This document shows positions 31,770 to 41,016 of a stretch of 64,000 nucleotides of DNA, piece by piece. The notes under the pieces were generated by a model. The model was not told the DNA's origin. It did not search any database and saw only the letters and a list, made by a program, of their open reading frames with translations. The position numbers were made by a program, and so were the translations under genes. Position 1 is the stretch's first letter, and the number at the start of each line of letters is the position of its first letter. Origin of the DNA: Bremia lactucae (Eukaryota > Oomycota > Peronosporomycetes > Peronosporales > Peronosporaceae); contig NC_090613.1 in the NCBI RefSeq assembly GCF_004359215.1, positions 1,783,509 to 1,847,508 of the forward strand, given 5' to 3'.

Positions 31770-32105
31770 TTGTGCGGAAGCACGAAACATTTACGTTCGG
31801 CCTGCCCTCTTCGAAATTCGCTTAAAGGCCGAGGTGGCACCATAGTGAGTGTCAATAGTGACACTATTGGCGGATCGCCAAAGCATTTTGGGTCAAACCT
31901 TTCTAATACACGTGAAGCGACACGTAAACGTTCGATGGATAAGGAGATTGAGTTACCCAACTCCTTGTCGGATGTCAAATTAGACACCATGTCTTGTATA
32001 AAACCAATACAGGCTGGAAAATCCGGGGACGTGAATGTTCCGGCCTCTAAGAGGCGTGTTGTCTCTACTCCAAGACAGAACGCACACGAAGGTGTAAACC
32101 CACAA
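31770..32105 (+). pseudogene. Zinc knuckle and protease-RT linker, family B copy 2 (protease deleted)
   Basis: CGSTKHLRSACPLRNS (knuckle) passes directly into RGGTIVSVNSDTIGG and LPNSLSDVKLDTMSCIKPIQ, the linker that in copy 1 lies 1 kb further on. The protease and one and a half 40-residue repeats are therefore deleted between the sequences corresponding to about 12740 and 13735 of copy 1. Confidence 0.75.
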
Positions 32106-33095
32106 AGTGAATAGAACCAATGACTACGAGTCTAAAAGTCTACCGCTAACTTGAGGAGCAAGGTAGCTCCGCCAAACCCTACGCCACAGTCTTTACAAGA
32201 CGAAACCCTAACGAAAATGGAAGAGCTTAAAGACTGGCACAAGCGAAACGGCAAGCTTACAACAAGAGCAAAACTCATCCGACCACACACGTGGAAAGAC
32301 GTACCACCCACGGACCAGAGATACTGCACCAAGGATTAAGCCTTAGACCAACAATGCTCTCACAAGTCAGTAAACCCTTATGACAACGATGCCCAACAGG
32401 TACATCCATTACCTATTACAGCAGAGTCGCCCGCAAAATTAATGTGAAAACATTAGAGGGAAAAAACGCAGAAATCCCAATGTCGAAAAAACAGACCGAA
32501 ATTCAATGATCCCGCCTAGCGCTTAACAGAAAGCAAAAAGGGGCTATGACTCTCCAAACTTGCAGGAACAGCCAGGTAGAGCCTAACGCGCAGACCTCCA
32601 AACGAGCCATCCCTCATGGTGCTGAACAGCAATACCAAGGATGACAGCATATCACGAATTTAAATCAAACACGAGACAGAGACCCACACGGTAAAAGACC
32701 AGAAACTTATACAGAAGTTCAAACGAACATTGCAACAATGAAACAAGACCCAGTCAAAAAGCAACAGTAGTGACCACCTTCATGGGCTTGAAGCGCCTCA
32801 ACGGATTATTGACTTCCTTCAACCGAAAGGCGTCGACATAGCAAGACGCGCCGAGTCAATTAACATTGACCACGCCTTACCAAAGCCCTTCAAGCACATG
32901 AGCGACTAACAAGCAACCCATGGACTCGAGCCTCGTACGAAGGAGAACAGACTATTCAAACTAGGAACAGCATAACACCTCCTAGAGATTAAACAGAGCC
33001 GAAACATTCACGTAGGCCGCCCCGCACAAACTGCGTATCGAAAAGCTCCCCCACCATACCAGATCTCTGGTATAGGTCGGAGTTGGAGCTCTTTC
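32106..33095 (+). pseudogene. Strongly decayed family B LTR end plus gag, T-poor
   Basis: AGGAGCAAGGTAGCTCCGCC (LTR end), CTTTACAAGACGAAACCCTA (leader) and ATGGAAGAG (Gag start) occur in the order of 11740-11810, inserted within B copy 2. The following 850 bases track B gag (ACATTAGAGGGAAAA, CACATGAGCGACTAA, AACAGCATAACACC, AACATTCACGTAGGCC) with many 1-3 base deletions. By hand, 52 of 360 bases in 32221-32340 plus 32401-32640 are T (14%). At 33060-33095 a piece of gag is inverted. Confidence 0.65.
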
Positions 33096-34036
33096 GAACG
33101 TCACTTCCAGACGAAGCTATCCTGGATGACAAAAAAGCTGCCTTTAGTGCGCGCAATGGGTCATCGATCCTTAAAGATCCTACAGATCCATTTTATTCCT
33201 TGATTAAGATGTGGTGTGTAATAATCCACCATCCGTTTGACCGCTAGATATAGGTGTTCGTCATGAAATTGACTTGGTTCCGGGAACCAATACTGTGTCA
33301 CACGACAATGGCCTTTACCAAGGGAGAAGTATGATGTCATTGACGATTTCTTACGTGCTAAGCACGAGGCATTGACGATTTCTTCCGTGCTAAGCACGAG
33401 GACGGGGAACGGTACGAGAGCAAATCTCCTCATTCGACACCGACAATTTGTGTCAAAAGCCAAATGGTAAATGGCGCATTGTACATGCTTATAATAAGCT
33501 TAAAGTGCACTTAACTTAGTCGACGGTTACTACCAACTGCTCATGCGAGCTAGTGATATCCCGCTTACAGCGGTTAGCACCCAAGCGGTATCTTATGGGA
33601 GTGGTTGGTTATGCCACAAGGGCTGTCCAACGCCCCGGCAACATTTAATTGTCTAGTGACGCAACTGTTCCGCCCTCATCGAGGTTATGCACAGACTTAA
33701 TTGAATGACATTTATGTCCATAGTCGTGCGGAGCAGGGTCAGTCGGATATGAAAAATCATTTAGACCATTTGCGAGCAGTGCTCGAGTGTATGCGCTCAA
33801 ATAAATTGTATGCCAATGCATCTAAATGCATTTTTGGCGCAGACGAAATTCCTTTTTTAGGATGCTTCATTGGAAAGCGAGGCCTTAGAGCGGACCCCGC
33901 TAAGGTAAAAGCTATAGTAGATTGGCCGGTTCCTAAAAACCAAAAGGATTTGCGTAAGTGGTTGGGTCTCGCCAATCATTTACACAAATATAGCGAAAAT
34001 TACGCTGATATACGTAGGCCATTATCTAATCTCCAA
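33096..34036 (+). pseudogene. Reverse transcriptase, gypsy family B copy 2
   Basis: Fragments of the fingers, PAG and connection regions match copy 1. The catalytic box is destroyed (CAGACTTAATTGAATGACAT in place of YFDDI). Frame 33701-34039 gives GQSDMKNHLDHLRAVLECMR, GCFIGKRGLRADPAKV and DLRKWLGLANHLHKY. A 32-bp tandem duplication (33339-33370, 33371-33401) lies in the N-terminal part. Confidence 0.8.
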
Positions 34037-34059
34037 TAAAAGGACACACAATGGTGCTG

Positions 34060-34520
34060 GACTAGCACCGAACATAATACTTTTCGAGCAGTTAGGAATA
34101 GTCTAATCCATGCCACTGCCAAACCCAAATTGGCCTTTCAGGATCGTCTGTGACGCATCGGATTTGCCATTGGCAGTGATCTGTTACAAGCAGATGTTGA
34201 TGGGCATGAATGTGTTATTGCGTTCGAGTCTAGAAGCTGCGGAAAAGAACCACCCAGTTCATGACAAAGAGTTACTTGCTATGAAGTATGCTCTCGTCAA
34301 ATTCAGAGTTCACCTGCTCGGCTCTAAGCCGTTTGTAATTTATACAGATCACGCGTCATTACGCACGGCGACTAAGTCGTCCCATCTCTCACAGAGAATG
34401 GCCCGTTACTATCATTTTTCGCGGAACACAACTTCGAGGTGAAGTATAAGCCCGGCAAGCAGAATGCTTTGGCCGATGCGTTATCACGCAGGCCGGAGTA
34501 TGAGCTCTCGCATATAACGA
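34060..34520 (+). pseudogene. RNase H domain, gypsy family B copy 2
   Basis: Frame 34110-34442 gives PNWPFRIVCDASDLPLAV, a shifted middle, HPVHDKELLAMKYALVKFRV and VIYTDHASLRTATKSSHLSQ. LADALSRRPEYEL (34465-34505) closes it. CDAS retains the catalytic Asp. Small deletions break the frame twice. Confidence 0.85.
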
Positions 34521-35390
34521 TTATCATGTCACCTATTCCTGAATTAATCCGTTCGGCTTACGCCAAGGATGAACAGTGTGTAGCTCTGCAACGAGCTTTA
34601 AAGAGCTCTGATTCAGGTATTAAATTGCCGGCACGTTTGCGCGCAAGGTTACATCGATTCTCTATCGATAAAGACCTCTTGCTTTATTGCACAGACAGCG
34701 CGGACCCTCCGCATCTCGTTGTTCCTCATGATGAGGATTTGAAGTACCGAATCCTCTATGAGGCACACGATACTGTCCTTGGTGGTCATCTCAGTAGAGA
34801 AAAGACCTACGGCTCTATAAGCCAGAGTTATTGGTGGCTAAACTTTATAAATGGGTCAGCACATGTGTTTGCACATTCGAAACATGCCAACGGGTTAAAC
34901 CCTCGTCCCCAGTGGTTGCTGGGAGTCCATTAGTATGGACTTTGGTTTCGGTCTACCGAAAGATTCAGCCGGTGACTCCGGTATGTGGTCATTGTTGACC
35001 GATTGAGCAAAATGGCTCACTTAACGGCCGTGCCAGATTCCATTGATAGAGAGGGTACTGCTAAGCTGTTTATCGATCGCGTGTTTCGACAACATGATTT
35101 TCCAGTGGCAATTGTCTCTGATCGAGACCCCCATTTCACGGGTAAATTCTGGAAATCAATTTTACGAGTGCTTGGCACCAGATTGGACGTGTCCACGGCG
35201 GACCATCTGCAGACCGACGGTCGGACTGAACGAGTCAATCGCGTCATCGAAGACGTTTTACGCAGCGTGCGTGCTCCGAAGACGTTTTACGCAGTGTGTG
35301 CTCTGAAACCAAAGCGTGTGTGCTCTGACACCAAAGCGCTGGCGTTCAATGCCCCCAGTGGTGGAGGTTGCGTTGAATAACACTGTCCAT
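34521..35390 (+). pseudogene. Integrase, gypsy family B copy 2
   Basis: Frame 34439-34933 carries HDTVLGGHLSREKTYGSISQ and a zinc module whose Cys pair is lost (HSKHANGLNPR). The core at 34985-35380 reads VIVDRLSKMAHLTAV, AIVSDRDPHFTGKFWKS and DGRTERVNRVIEDVLRSV, so D, D and E are present. Micro-duplications at 35250-35340 (GAAGACGTTTTACGCAG twice and TGTGTGCTCTGA twice) disrupt the end. Confidence 0.85.
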
Positions 35391-36330
35391 GCCTCTACAG
35401 GCTATACTCCGTTCTATATCAACGGTCTCACCCACCCACGCGTTCATTAACGACACCACTGCGTGGTTCAGGGCTTGGTGGGGAGAATTCGCCGATAGGC
35501 TTGCTGATATCAGCCCTGTTACCGTTCGGAAACAAGTAAGCGAGTTTTTCGAGACGCGATTTAGTGTCTTAAGTCATGTAAGGAATACGATGGCTGATAG
35601 CCAAGACAAACAAAAAGAACAAGCAGATGCCAAAGGCAGAAGCTGTATTAATTCTTTTATTGTCAGAGACCGAGTTTTACTAAACGCTGAAAATCTACCT
35701 ACCAACTTGGTTTCCGCGGTCTTCAAGACCAAATTGCGCCCGCGCTTTATTGGGCCATTTACGGTCGTGGCCAAGAAGGGCCTAGCTTATACGCTAAACC
35801 TTCCTAGCAAGCTGCGTACACACCCAGTGTTCTACGTTGGCTTGCTGAATACATATCGAGACCCTTCCCACGTGGTCTTGAAGGCGCTTGCGCCGAGACA
35901 GGCGGTCGTGCCGCAGATTGCTGCATCGTCACCAGGATGTCCAGTCTGCCCTCTAAACAAGGCTGCTGACGCTCCAGCATTGAAAGACGATCCCGAACCG
36001 CCTAAAAGAACTCACAACCGAGCAAGAACCTCACGAAGAAGTTGCACCTCGGGCCGTAGAGCATCAAATGCTTCCGCCGAAATTTCGGCCCCCTCCCGCG
36101 CTGCGGATGCGCGGGGGAACCTTCAGTTTCATGTGGAGAAATTTTTTTAGCGACGTCGTCGTAAGGGTCAGTACCAGTATCGGGGGAAGTGGCTAGGATA
36201 CCCCTCTTCTGAAAACTCTTGGGAGTTCGAGGTACCTCTTCGCAAGATTGCCCGTACGCCGTTGACGTTTTTGAGCGCCAAGCTCAGGGTCAACTCGCGT
36301 CAAACGACGCTTCCCACCACTAAACGTAGG
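35389..36330 (+). pseudogene. Integrase C-terminus and chromodomain, gypsy family B copy 2
   Basis: A 253-codon frame (35389-36150) includes VRDRVLLNAENLPTNLVSAV, KTKLRPRFIGPFTVVAKKGL (the GPF motif), HPVFYVGLLNTYRDPSHV and a Pro-rich linker, ending FHVEKFF at a stop. The chromodomain continues out of frame (YQYR-KWLGYPSSENSWEFE). This is the longest open frame in the window outside aORF-A copies and the A2 region. Confidence 0.85.
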
Positions 36331-36341
36331 ATTAGGTGGAT

Positions 36342-37157
36342 CTATAGCCTCAGTGCGGCTTCGATCCAAGGTTGTACGGTCAACCGAAGCACTGAAATAT
36401 CGGCTAGGCCTTTCTTCGTTTGTGGCATAAATGCCGGACGTAACTGCCCTTTGGCCTTAAGCTTAGCGAAATCGAAGCGAAGCTTCCGTTCCAAACGAGC
36501 ATCACCTCTATCCTTAGACTCTCTGATATTCCAAATATTACGAAGTCGGCGGGCCCGGTGGACGCAGTTCTCAAATGCGACTTCGTTTGGAAACAAAACG
36601 ATCGGAATTTCCCTCATGGAAATCACCGAAGCCCCACGGGCTTGATCACGTAAATGCGTCAGATACTGCCTTCGCGTCATTACCTTTGGCGTAAGGTATT
36701 GCTCATGAAGAGCGTCGCGGGCAGCGATCTCCCCGGCGTCCTCGCCGGGTCACCAGAGATCCAGATGGCCAAGCTATGACCCGCTATATCTGTGAGACGC
36801 TCGTCCGCACTAAGCGGAGTGAATCTATATTCACTATGAGCTTTAGCTTTTGCTATCTCGGCAGCTCAACGACGAGCTCTTTCCTCTATGAGGAATATCT
36901 GCTATTGCTCTTCATCGAGCGAATTCGGAATGATGTTGAACTCAGGGTCCCGTATACTACTCAATGCAGTTAAGAAATCAGCGGCACCACGTTCTGGGAA
37001 CGAATTCGGTGCCCGCCGACATTCGTCCGGAGGAGAAGGAGTGAGCGAACGAACGCTCTTTCTCCTCCTCCTTTGATGGAGAGTGACTTTCAAAGTCCAC
37101 CATTCCCTCATCGTCGAGGAAGGTGCTAAGAGTCTGTGACCCCCGCTTGATTGTCAT
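36342..37157 (-). pseudogene. Antisense ORF downstream of the chromodomain, family B copy 2 (aORF-B)
   Basis: ATG at 37157 starts MTIKRGSQTLSTFLDDEGMV. Later frames give the acidic/Ser part, SSIRDPEFNIIPNSLDEEQ and GHSLAIWISGDPARTP. The 112-codon frame 36342-36680 reads MTRRQYLTHLRDQARGAS, REIPIVLFPNE, FENCVHRARRLRNIWNIRES and DARLERKLRFDFAKLKAKGQ. It lies between the chromodomain and the polypurine tract (GATGGGGGAGGG, 37257-37268). Function unknown. PIVLFPNE matches PVVLRSNE of aORF-A. Confidence 0.55.
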
Positions 37158-37268
37158 GAGACAAAGGAAAGGAAAACACAACCGAACGGTTAGCTATTTA
37201 GATTTCAACCTCAAAGAGGAAATGAGGCGAATGTTGTCACTCGGTATCAACAGTCTGATGGGGGAGGG

Positions 37269-37757
37269 TGTAATGGGGCACACATCGGTTGGAGAACCGT
37301 TGTTGTGGTGCATTTACTTTATGGGTAAAATACCCTTTTATCTTATTTTTTAAATAGTTAGTTACTTAAATCCCATTTATTATGGGTAAAAAATGTGGTC
37401 GCCGCCTGATATAAATCTGGCGGCCGAAATCTATTTTTTTTAATTAGCTAGGGTAAGGTTTTTAGATTTAAATAATTAAATAAAGATCAGTCCCCCTTTT
37501 GATCTTTAAGCGTTAAGTGCCTTCCTAAGGCTTGCGCATTGATCTGTAAGAGATAGAAGCCTTTCTAAGGTATATCCTCTTGGGCACTAGTTACCACTGG
37601 TTCTACGAACCCCTGATTCCCTTGAACAAGTATTCCTTAAGCTTTGATAGCTTGTACGACTCCTTGAGTTGTTAAACCCATTTGTTCAATAGAACTAAGT
37701 GACTCTCTGAGTCCTAAAGTCTTCCTCTGACTTTAGGAGCGAGGTAGCTCCGCTACA
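37269..37757 (+). repeat. LTR-B, 3' LTR of B copy 2
   Basis: Starts TGTAATGGGGCACACATCGG after the polypurine tract and ends GTAGCTCCGCTACA at 37757. It shares the extra segment (CTTTGATAGCTTGTACGACT) with the 3' LTR of copy 1 but not with the 5' LTRs. Confidence 0.9.
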
Positions 37758-38901
37758 CTGTTCCAGCTCGGTGTCGAGAAAGCAATAGATTTCTAGCACA
37801 GCGCATTGCCGTCGCTTGAAGCATCGCGGATTATATATGAAATCATAAATTAGCCCTCATCGATCAAGCGAAAAGCAATTTTTATGCAACACCGCTAGAA
37901 CGCAAAGCCAATTCAAAGGTAGGCGTTCGTATTAAAGTGACGTTGTATCCACAGGAGCTTTAGCGAGCCGTGAAATTAGTAAAATTGTCGTTCTTAGGCT
38001 TAAGCCGTGCTTTGTTGCTCGTCTATTAGGTGACAATTATAAGTTTAAAAAGCGTATGTAGATGGCGGATGGTGATGCAATCACCTTTTCTAATGTGATG
38101 ATATTGTCAGCCTAAATCTTGATTATCACAAGGGGATAATGCTGAGTTGCACATCGAAATTAATCATTTTAAGTGCAATAAATTTACTACAAGATAATTT
38201 AATGGATTCCTAAACTCACCTTTGCTATTTCCAAACTCACCCCACCCATTTAAGCCAATGAATGTCATAATTAGAGCCGACCACATTTCATCACTTAAGC
38301 CAATCATTTTGGTCATTTTAGCCAATCATGAACAATTGACGATGAGCGATTGACGCAATTACTGTTGTATCAACATCGAATCTTCACGAACGACATAGCA
38401 ACCCGATATCTACCTTCAATCGTGTACCTGCTGTATAATGACCGCCCCGAAAATTCAAGGAAACGAAGTTATGAGTGATTTAATTGTCCTTTCCAACTCA
38501 TTTTATAGCGTAAGAAGCAAAGAGCTTGGCAGCTGGAGATTTAAAATGGTGCGCACAACCACGACCTTGTGCCCCTTAGTGCATATTTTTCCGTACGCAG
38601 GCTTATGGATACTACAGTCAGGAGATGATTTTAACTTCAAAATGCTGCTGTCCCTTCCAAAGCAATTTTATTAATGCTTCAATTTTATGGTTGCCTTACT
38701 GTGCTACAGCAGAAGGTGTCGATAACATCACGGAAGCATTGCAAAGGGAAGATCTTGCTGGGCGCGTACACGAAATCGTCGCCATTATAATCCCTTTTTA
38801 TGAGAGAACAATCCGTTTGTATTGTGGTGCAATTTCGGCGCCGGAAATTATAGACGTATTGTGTAACGGGCACATTTCACTTGTACGGATCAGTAATAGT
38901 T
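37758..38901. other. Unassigned intergenic DNA with a possible protease remnant
   Basis: At 37930-38210 frames read VARLLGDNYKFKKRM and MADGDAITFSNVM, which resemble a degraded retroviral-type protease region of another element. I have low confidence in this. Frames at 38438-38674 and 38625-38903 (LQREDLAGRVHEIVAIIIPF) have no motif I recognise. The stretch ends against LTR-C. Confidence 0.3.
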
Positions 38902-39193
38902 GACTTTACACTGATTACAGTGTAGGTGGGGCGCCTCGAAACTTCACGTACACAAGGATACAGAGGAAGGTATCTATGAAGTTAAGAGAACAATGCTGTA
39001 AGGGTCTAGACTAAGGCTTTAGAATAGAGAAAAGTTAAACTGTATCAATATATTTAGCTTCCTACGAAACGATCTTCTATCTACTACTGACCCTTTTCTA
39101 TTAATAACAAACTTTATATGGCGCCTCCTTGCGCACCGCACAATCGTGTCTTATAACGATTGGCGGGGTTGAGTTAAACTTAAATCAGCCGGT
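38902..39193 (+). repeat. LTR-C, copy 2 (5' part)
   Basis: Matches 19838-20130: ACACTGATTACAG, GCGCCTCGAAACTTCACGTA, AACGATCTTCTATCTACTAC, GGCGCCTCCTTGCGCACCGC and CACAATCGTGTCTTA. It ends abruptly at about 39193, so the 3' part including CCCGTTACA is missing. Confidence 0.75.
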
Positions 39194-39566
39194 ACCCTTG
39201 TACGAAAGCAGCGAAGGATAATAAGGATGAACGAATAGCGCAATAAATGACGCAACCTGCTAGATGAATATTCGCGGCGGGTGTTGGTACTTCGAAGATT
39301 CTAATATACGCATCGTGTTCTGTACGGTACTATGTACCTACATCATCTTGTGTGTGTTGTCAAGATGACATCGACATAATGTATGTAGCCAAGCCCCAAC
39401 GAAAGGACAGCGTCGTATTCTCCAATGCAACAAGAGCATAGCGTAATGATCGTACAATCTTTATTTCGAATTGATGATGGCAAGCATAATGCGAAAAGAG
39501 TAATTCTAGGACCCGCCAGTCAAAACTTAACCCGTAATGAAGCATTGATGCTCGAAAGTCAAGAAC
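39194..39566. other. Unassigned DNA left of the RNA-gene island
   Basis: Short open frames on both strands (39360-39634) have no recognisable content. I see no element ends here. Confidence 0.3.
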
Positions 39567-39638
39567 AGCCTCCAGGCGCGATTGAACCACCGACCTTTCG
39601 CTTACGAAGCGAGTGCTCTATCACTGACCTATAGGGAC
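39567..39638 (-). tRNA. tRNA-Thr(CGT)-like gene, possibly decayed
   Basis: The - strand folds as acceptor GTCCCTA with TGGAGGC (one mismatch), a D-arm with AGCTC-like GGTCAGTGATAGAGC, an anticodon loop TTCGTAA (anticodon CGU, threonine) and a T-arm GGTGG TTCAATC GCGCC with one mismatch. The A box is slightly off consensus (TAGGTCAGTGATAG). It could be a diverged working gene or a pseudogene. Confidence 0.6.
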
Positions 39639-40096
39639 AGGGTTACCACCCTGAAGCAGTGGTCAATTACCGACATGTCGACTTAAAGGTCACGGATTCA
39701 AACCCGACGCCAATCAAAGCAGCAAATGCAGTAGACTTTCCGATACCTCTGAGATCCCGGGTATCGTAAAGCACAGATAAGCTCCAGGGCTAGATAAAAA
39801 CAGAATTAAAGACTGAAAGAAAATCCGATTGAAACGGATGAGTTGTAGAGTATTTTTGCTAAAGCCGAGTAGGCATAGGTTGTGTGAACGATAAATATAC
39901 GACCGTCTTTCAACTGAGCTATAGGGGCATATAAAAAAAGTTTGCTAAATTACAAACAGAACATAGATATACGGTCTAGGGACAGCCACAACACAGGGGA
40001 AATACTCTCCACAAGAGCTACCTCAGGTCGACGAATTCATCAGGAGCGATCGCAAACCCGATAATTTATAACTATTACTTTCTTTCAAGTCAGGGC
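39639..40096. other. tRNA-like debris between the tRNA genes
   Basis: GGATTCAAACC (B-box-like) at about 39694-39704 and TAGCTCAGTTGAAAG (A-box-like, - strand) at about 39904-39928 are isolated half-tRNA signatures that do not fold into complete tRNAs. No protein-coding potential was noticed. Confidence 0.35.
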
Positions 40097-40168
40097 GGGA
40101 AAATAGCTCAGTAGTAGAGCGCTGGATTCCGGACCCAGCGGTCGGGGGTAGGATACCCTCTCCCCTCA
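40097..40168 (+). tRNA. tRNA-Arg(CCG)-like gene, probably a pseudogene
   Basis: TAGCTCAGTAGTAGAGCG is a good A box/D-arm, and the anticodon loop TTCCGGA gives CCG (arginine). The T-loop reads TAGGATA instead of TTCRANY, the B box is thus lost, the acceptor stem pairs poorly (GGGAAAA against TCCCCTC), and the anticodon stem has one mismatch. These changes suggest it is not functional. Confidence 0.55.
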
Positions 40169-40312
40169 AGTCAAAAGTTTTCCCAGTACTTCTATTACTT
40201 TTCCAGAGGAGAACTGTGCAAGATAAAGCATCAACGCCGTCGTCTCCTGAGCGAGTTTCCTCTCTGTGCGACCGTGCCACGAGACAAGTATTCGAATAAC
40301 AGGCATGGAATG

Positions 40313-40416
40313 AAAAGTGCGATACCTCTCGATAGTGCGTATTATCCTTGCGCAGGGGCCATGCTAATCTTCTCTGTATCGTTCTAATTCTTACGAATGA
40401 CCACCGATGTGGTTCC
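40313..40416 (-). ncRNA. U6: U6 spliceosomal snRNA
   Basis: The - strand contains AACGATACAGAGAAGATTAG followed by CATGGCCCCTGCGCAAGGAT. This includes the ACAGAGA box that pairs with the 5' splice site and the AGC-containing segment that pairs with U2/U4. The 5' stem-loop is ACCAC-ATCG-GTGGT. The 3' end is followed by TTTT (40313-40316), a Pol III terminator. Length is about 104 nt, as usual for U6. It is complete and is the best-supported host gene in the window. Confidence 0.95.
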
Positions 40417-40438
40417 TTCCCTAAATCCATTTTCCGCC

Positions 40439-40447
40439 TATATATAT
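40439..40447 (-). promoter_or_regulatory. TATA box of the U6 gene
   Basis: TATATATAT lies 23-31 bases upstream of the inferred U6 start at 40416, the position expected for a type 3 Pol III promoter. No proximal sequence element could be identified by eye. Confidence 0.7.
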
Positions 40448-40606
40448 GATTCTTAGACGACTCATCCAGAACTACTTTTTTAGGATAATCGTACCCCAGG
40501 CAGCATTCCAGCTGTATACCCACGCGAAGGCACGCTCCTTTCATTCCTAACAGACCTGCCGAGCGAACGTTAAGGACTTTATAATGCGGCATGACACAAC
40601 GGAAAA

Positions 40607-40687
40607 CGACAGCCGTGAGATTCGAGCCCACGTGGGTGGCCCCATTAGCCAAGCAGGCAAACGTCTTTACCACTCGGCCAAGCTGTC
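40607..40687 (-). tRNA. tRNA-Ser(GCT)
   Basis: The - strand begins GACAGCT and ends GGCTGTC (acceptor stem paired with one G-U). It has TGGCCGAGTGGTAAAGAC (A box/D-arm), an anticodon loop CTGCTTG with anticodon GCU, a long variable arm (GGGGCCACCC) typical of serine tRNAs, and a T-arm GTGGG CTCGAAT CTCAC. T at position 37 and C at the first T-loop base are unusual, so function is likely but not certain. Confidence 0.75.
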
Positions 40688-40701
40688 ACTTTGAAGGACG
40701 G

Positions 40702-41016
40702 GTGGAGTGTCTTGGCGTAGAAAGTGTCAGACAGCCCATCCTCGCCAGGATTTAGTAGAGTATGTGGCTGGTGCACAAACGGTGCACGCTGCTGCACGAC
40801 CATACCATCGCCAAATTCCGAAGACAACTCAGCGGATCCGGATCCTCGAATCTACTGTCTACTAGTTCCTGTGAATCCGGATCCGCTGAGTTGTCTTCGG
40901 AATTTGGCGATGGTATGGTCGTGCAGCAGCGTGCACCGTTTGTGCACCAGCCACATACTCTACTGGATCCTGGCGAGGATGGGCTGTCTGACACTTTCTA
41001 CGCCAAGACACTCCAC
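40702..41016. repeat. 142-bp inverted repeat, 31-base spacer
   Basis: Arms 40702-40843 and 40875-41016 are reverse complements with about two mismatches (TT against CC near 40754). The right arm runs into LINE sequence, so the left arm appears to be an inverted copy of the LINE 5' region. The same short protein (MSDSPSSPG...) can be read on both strands purely because of this symmetry. Confidence 0.9.

Noticed and set aside
35389..36150. 253-codon ORF as a host gene
   Set aside because: It contains the GPF box and HPVFYVGLL of gypsy integrase and leads into the chromodomain, so it is element sequence.
39655..39712. Possible tRNA on the + strand with GGATTCAAACC
   Set aside because: The B-box-like string is present, but the T-arm does not pair and no anticodon arm or acceptor stem can be drawn, so it is kept only as tRNA-like debris.
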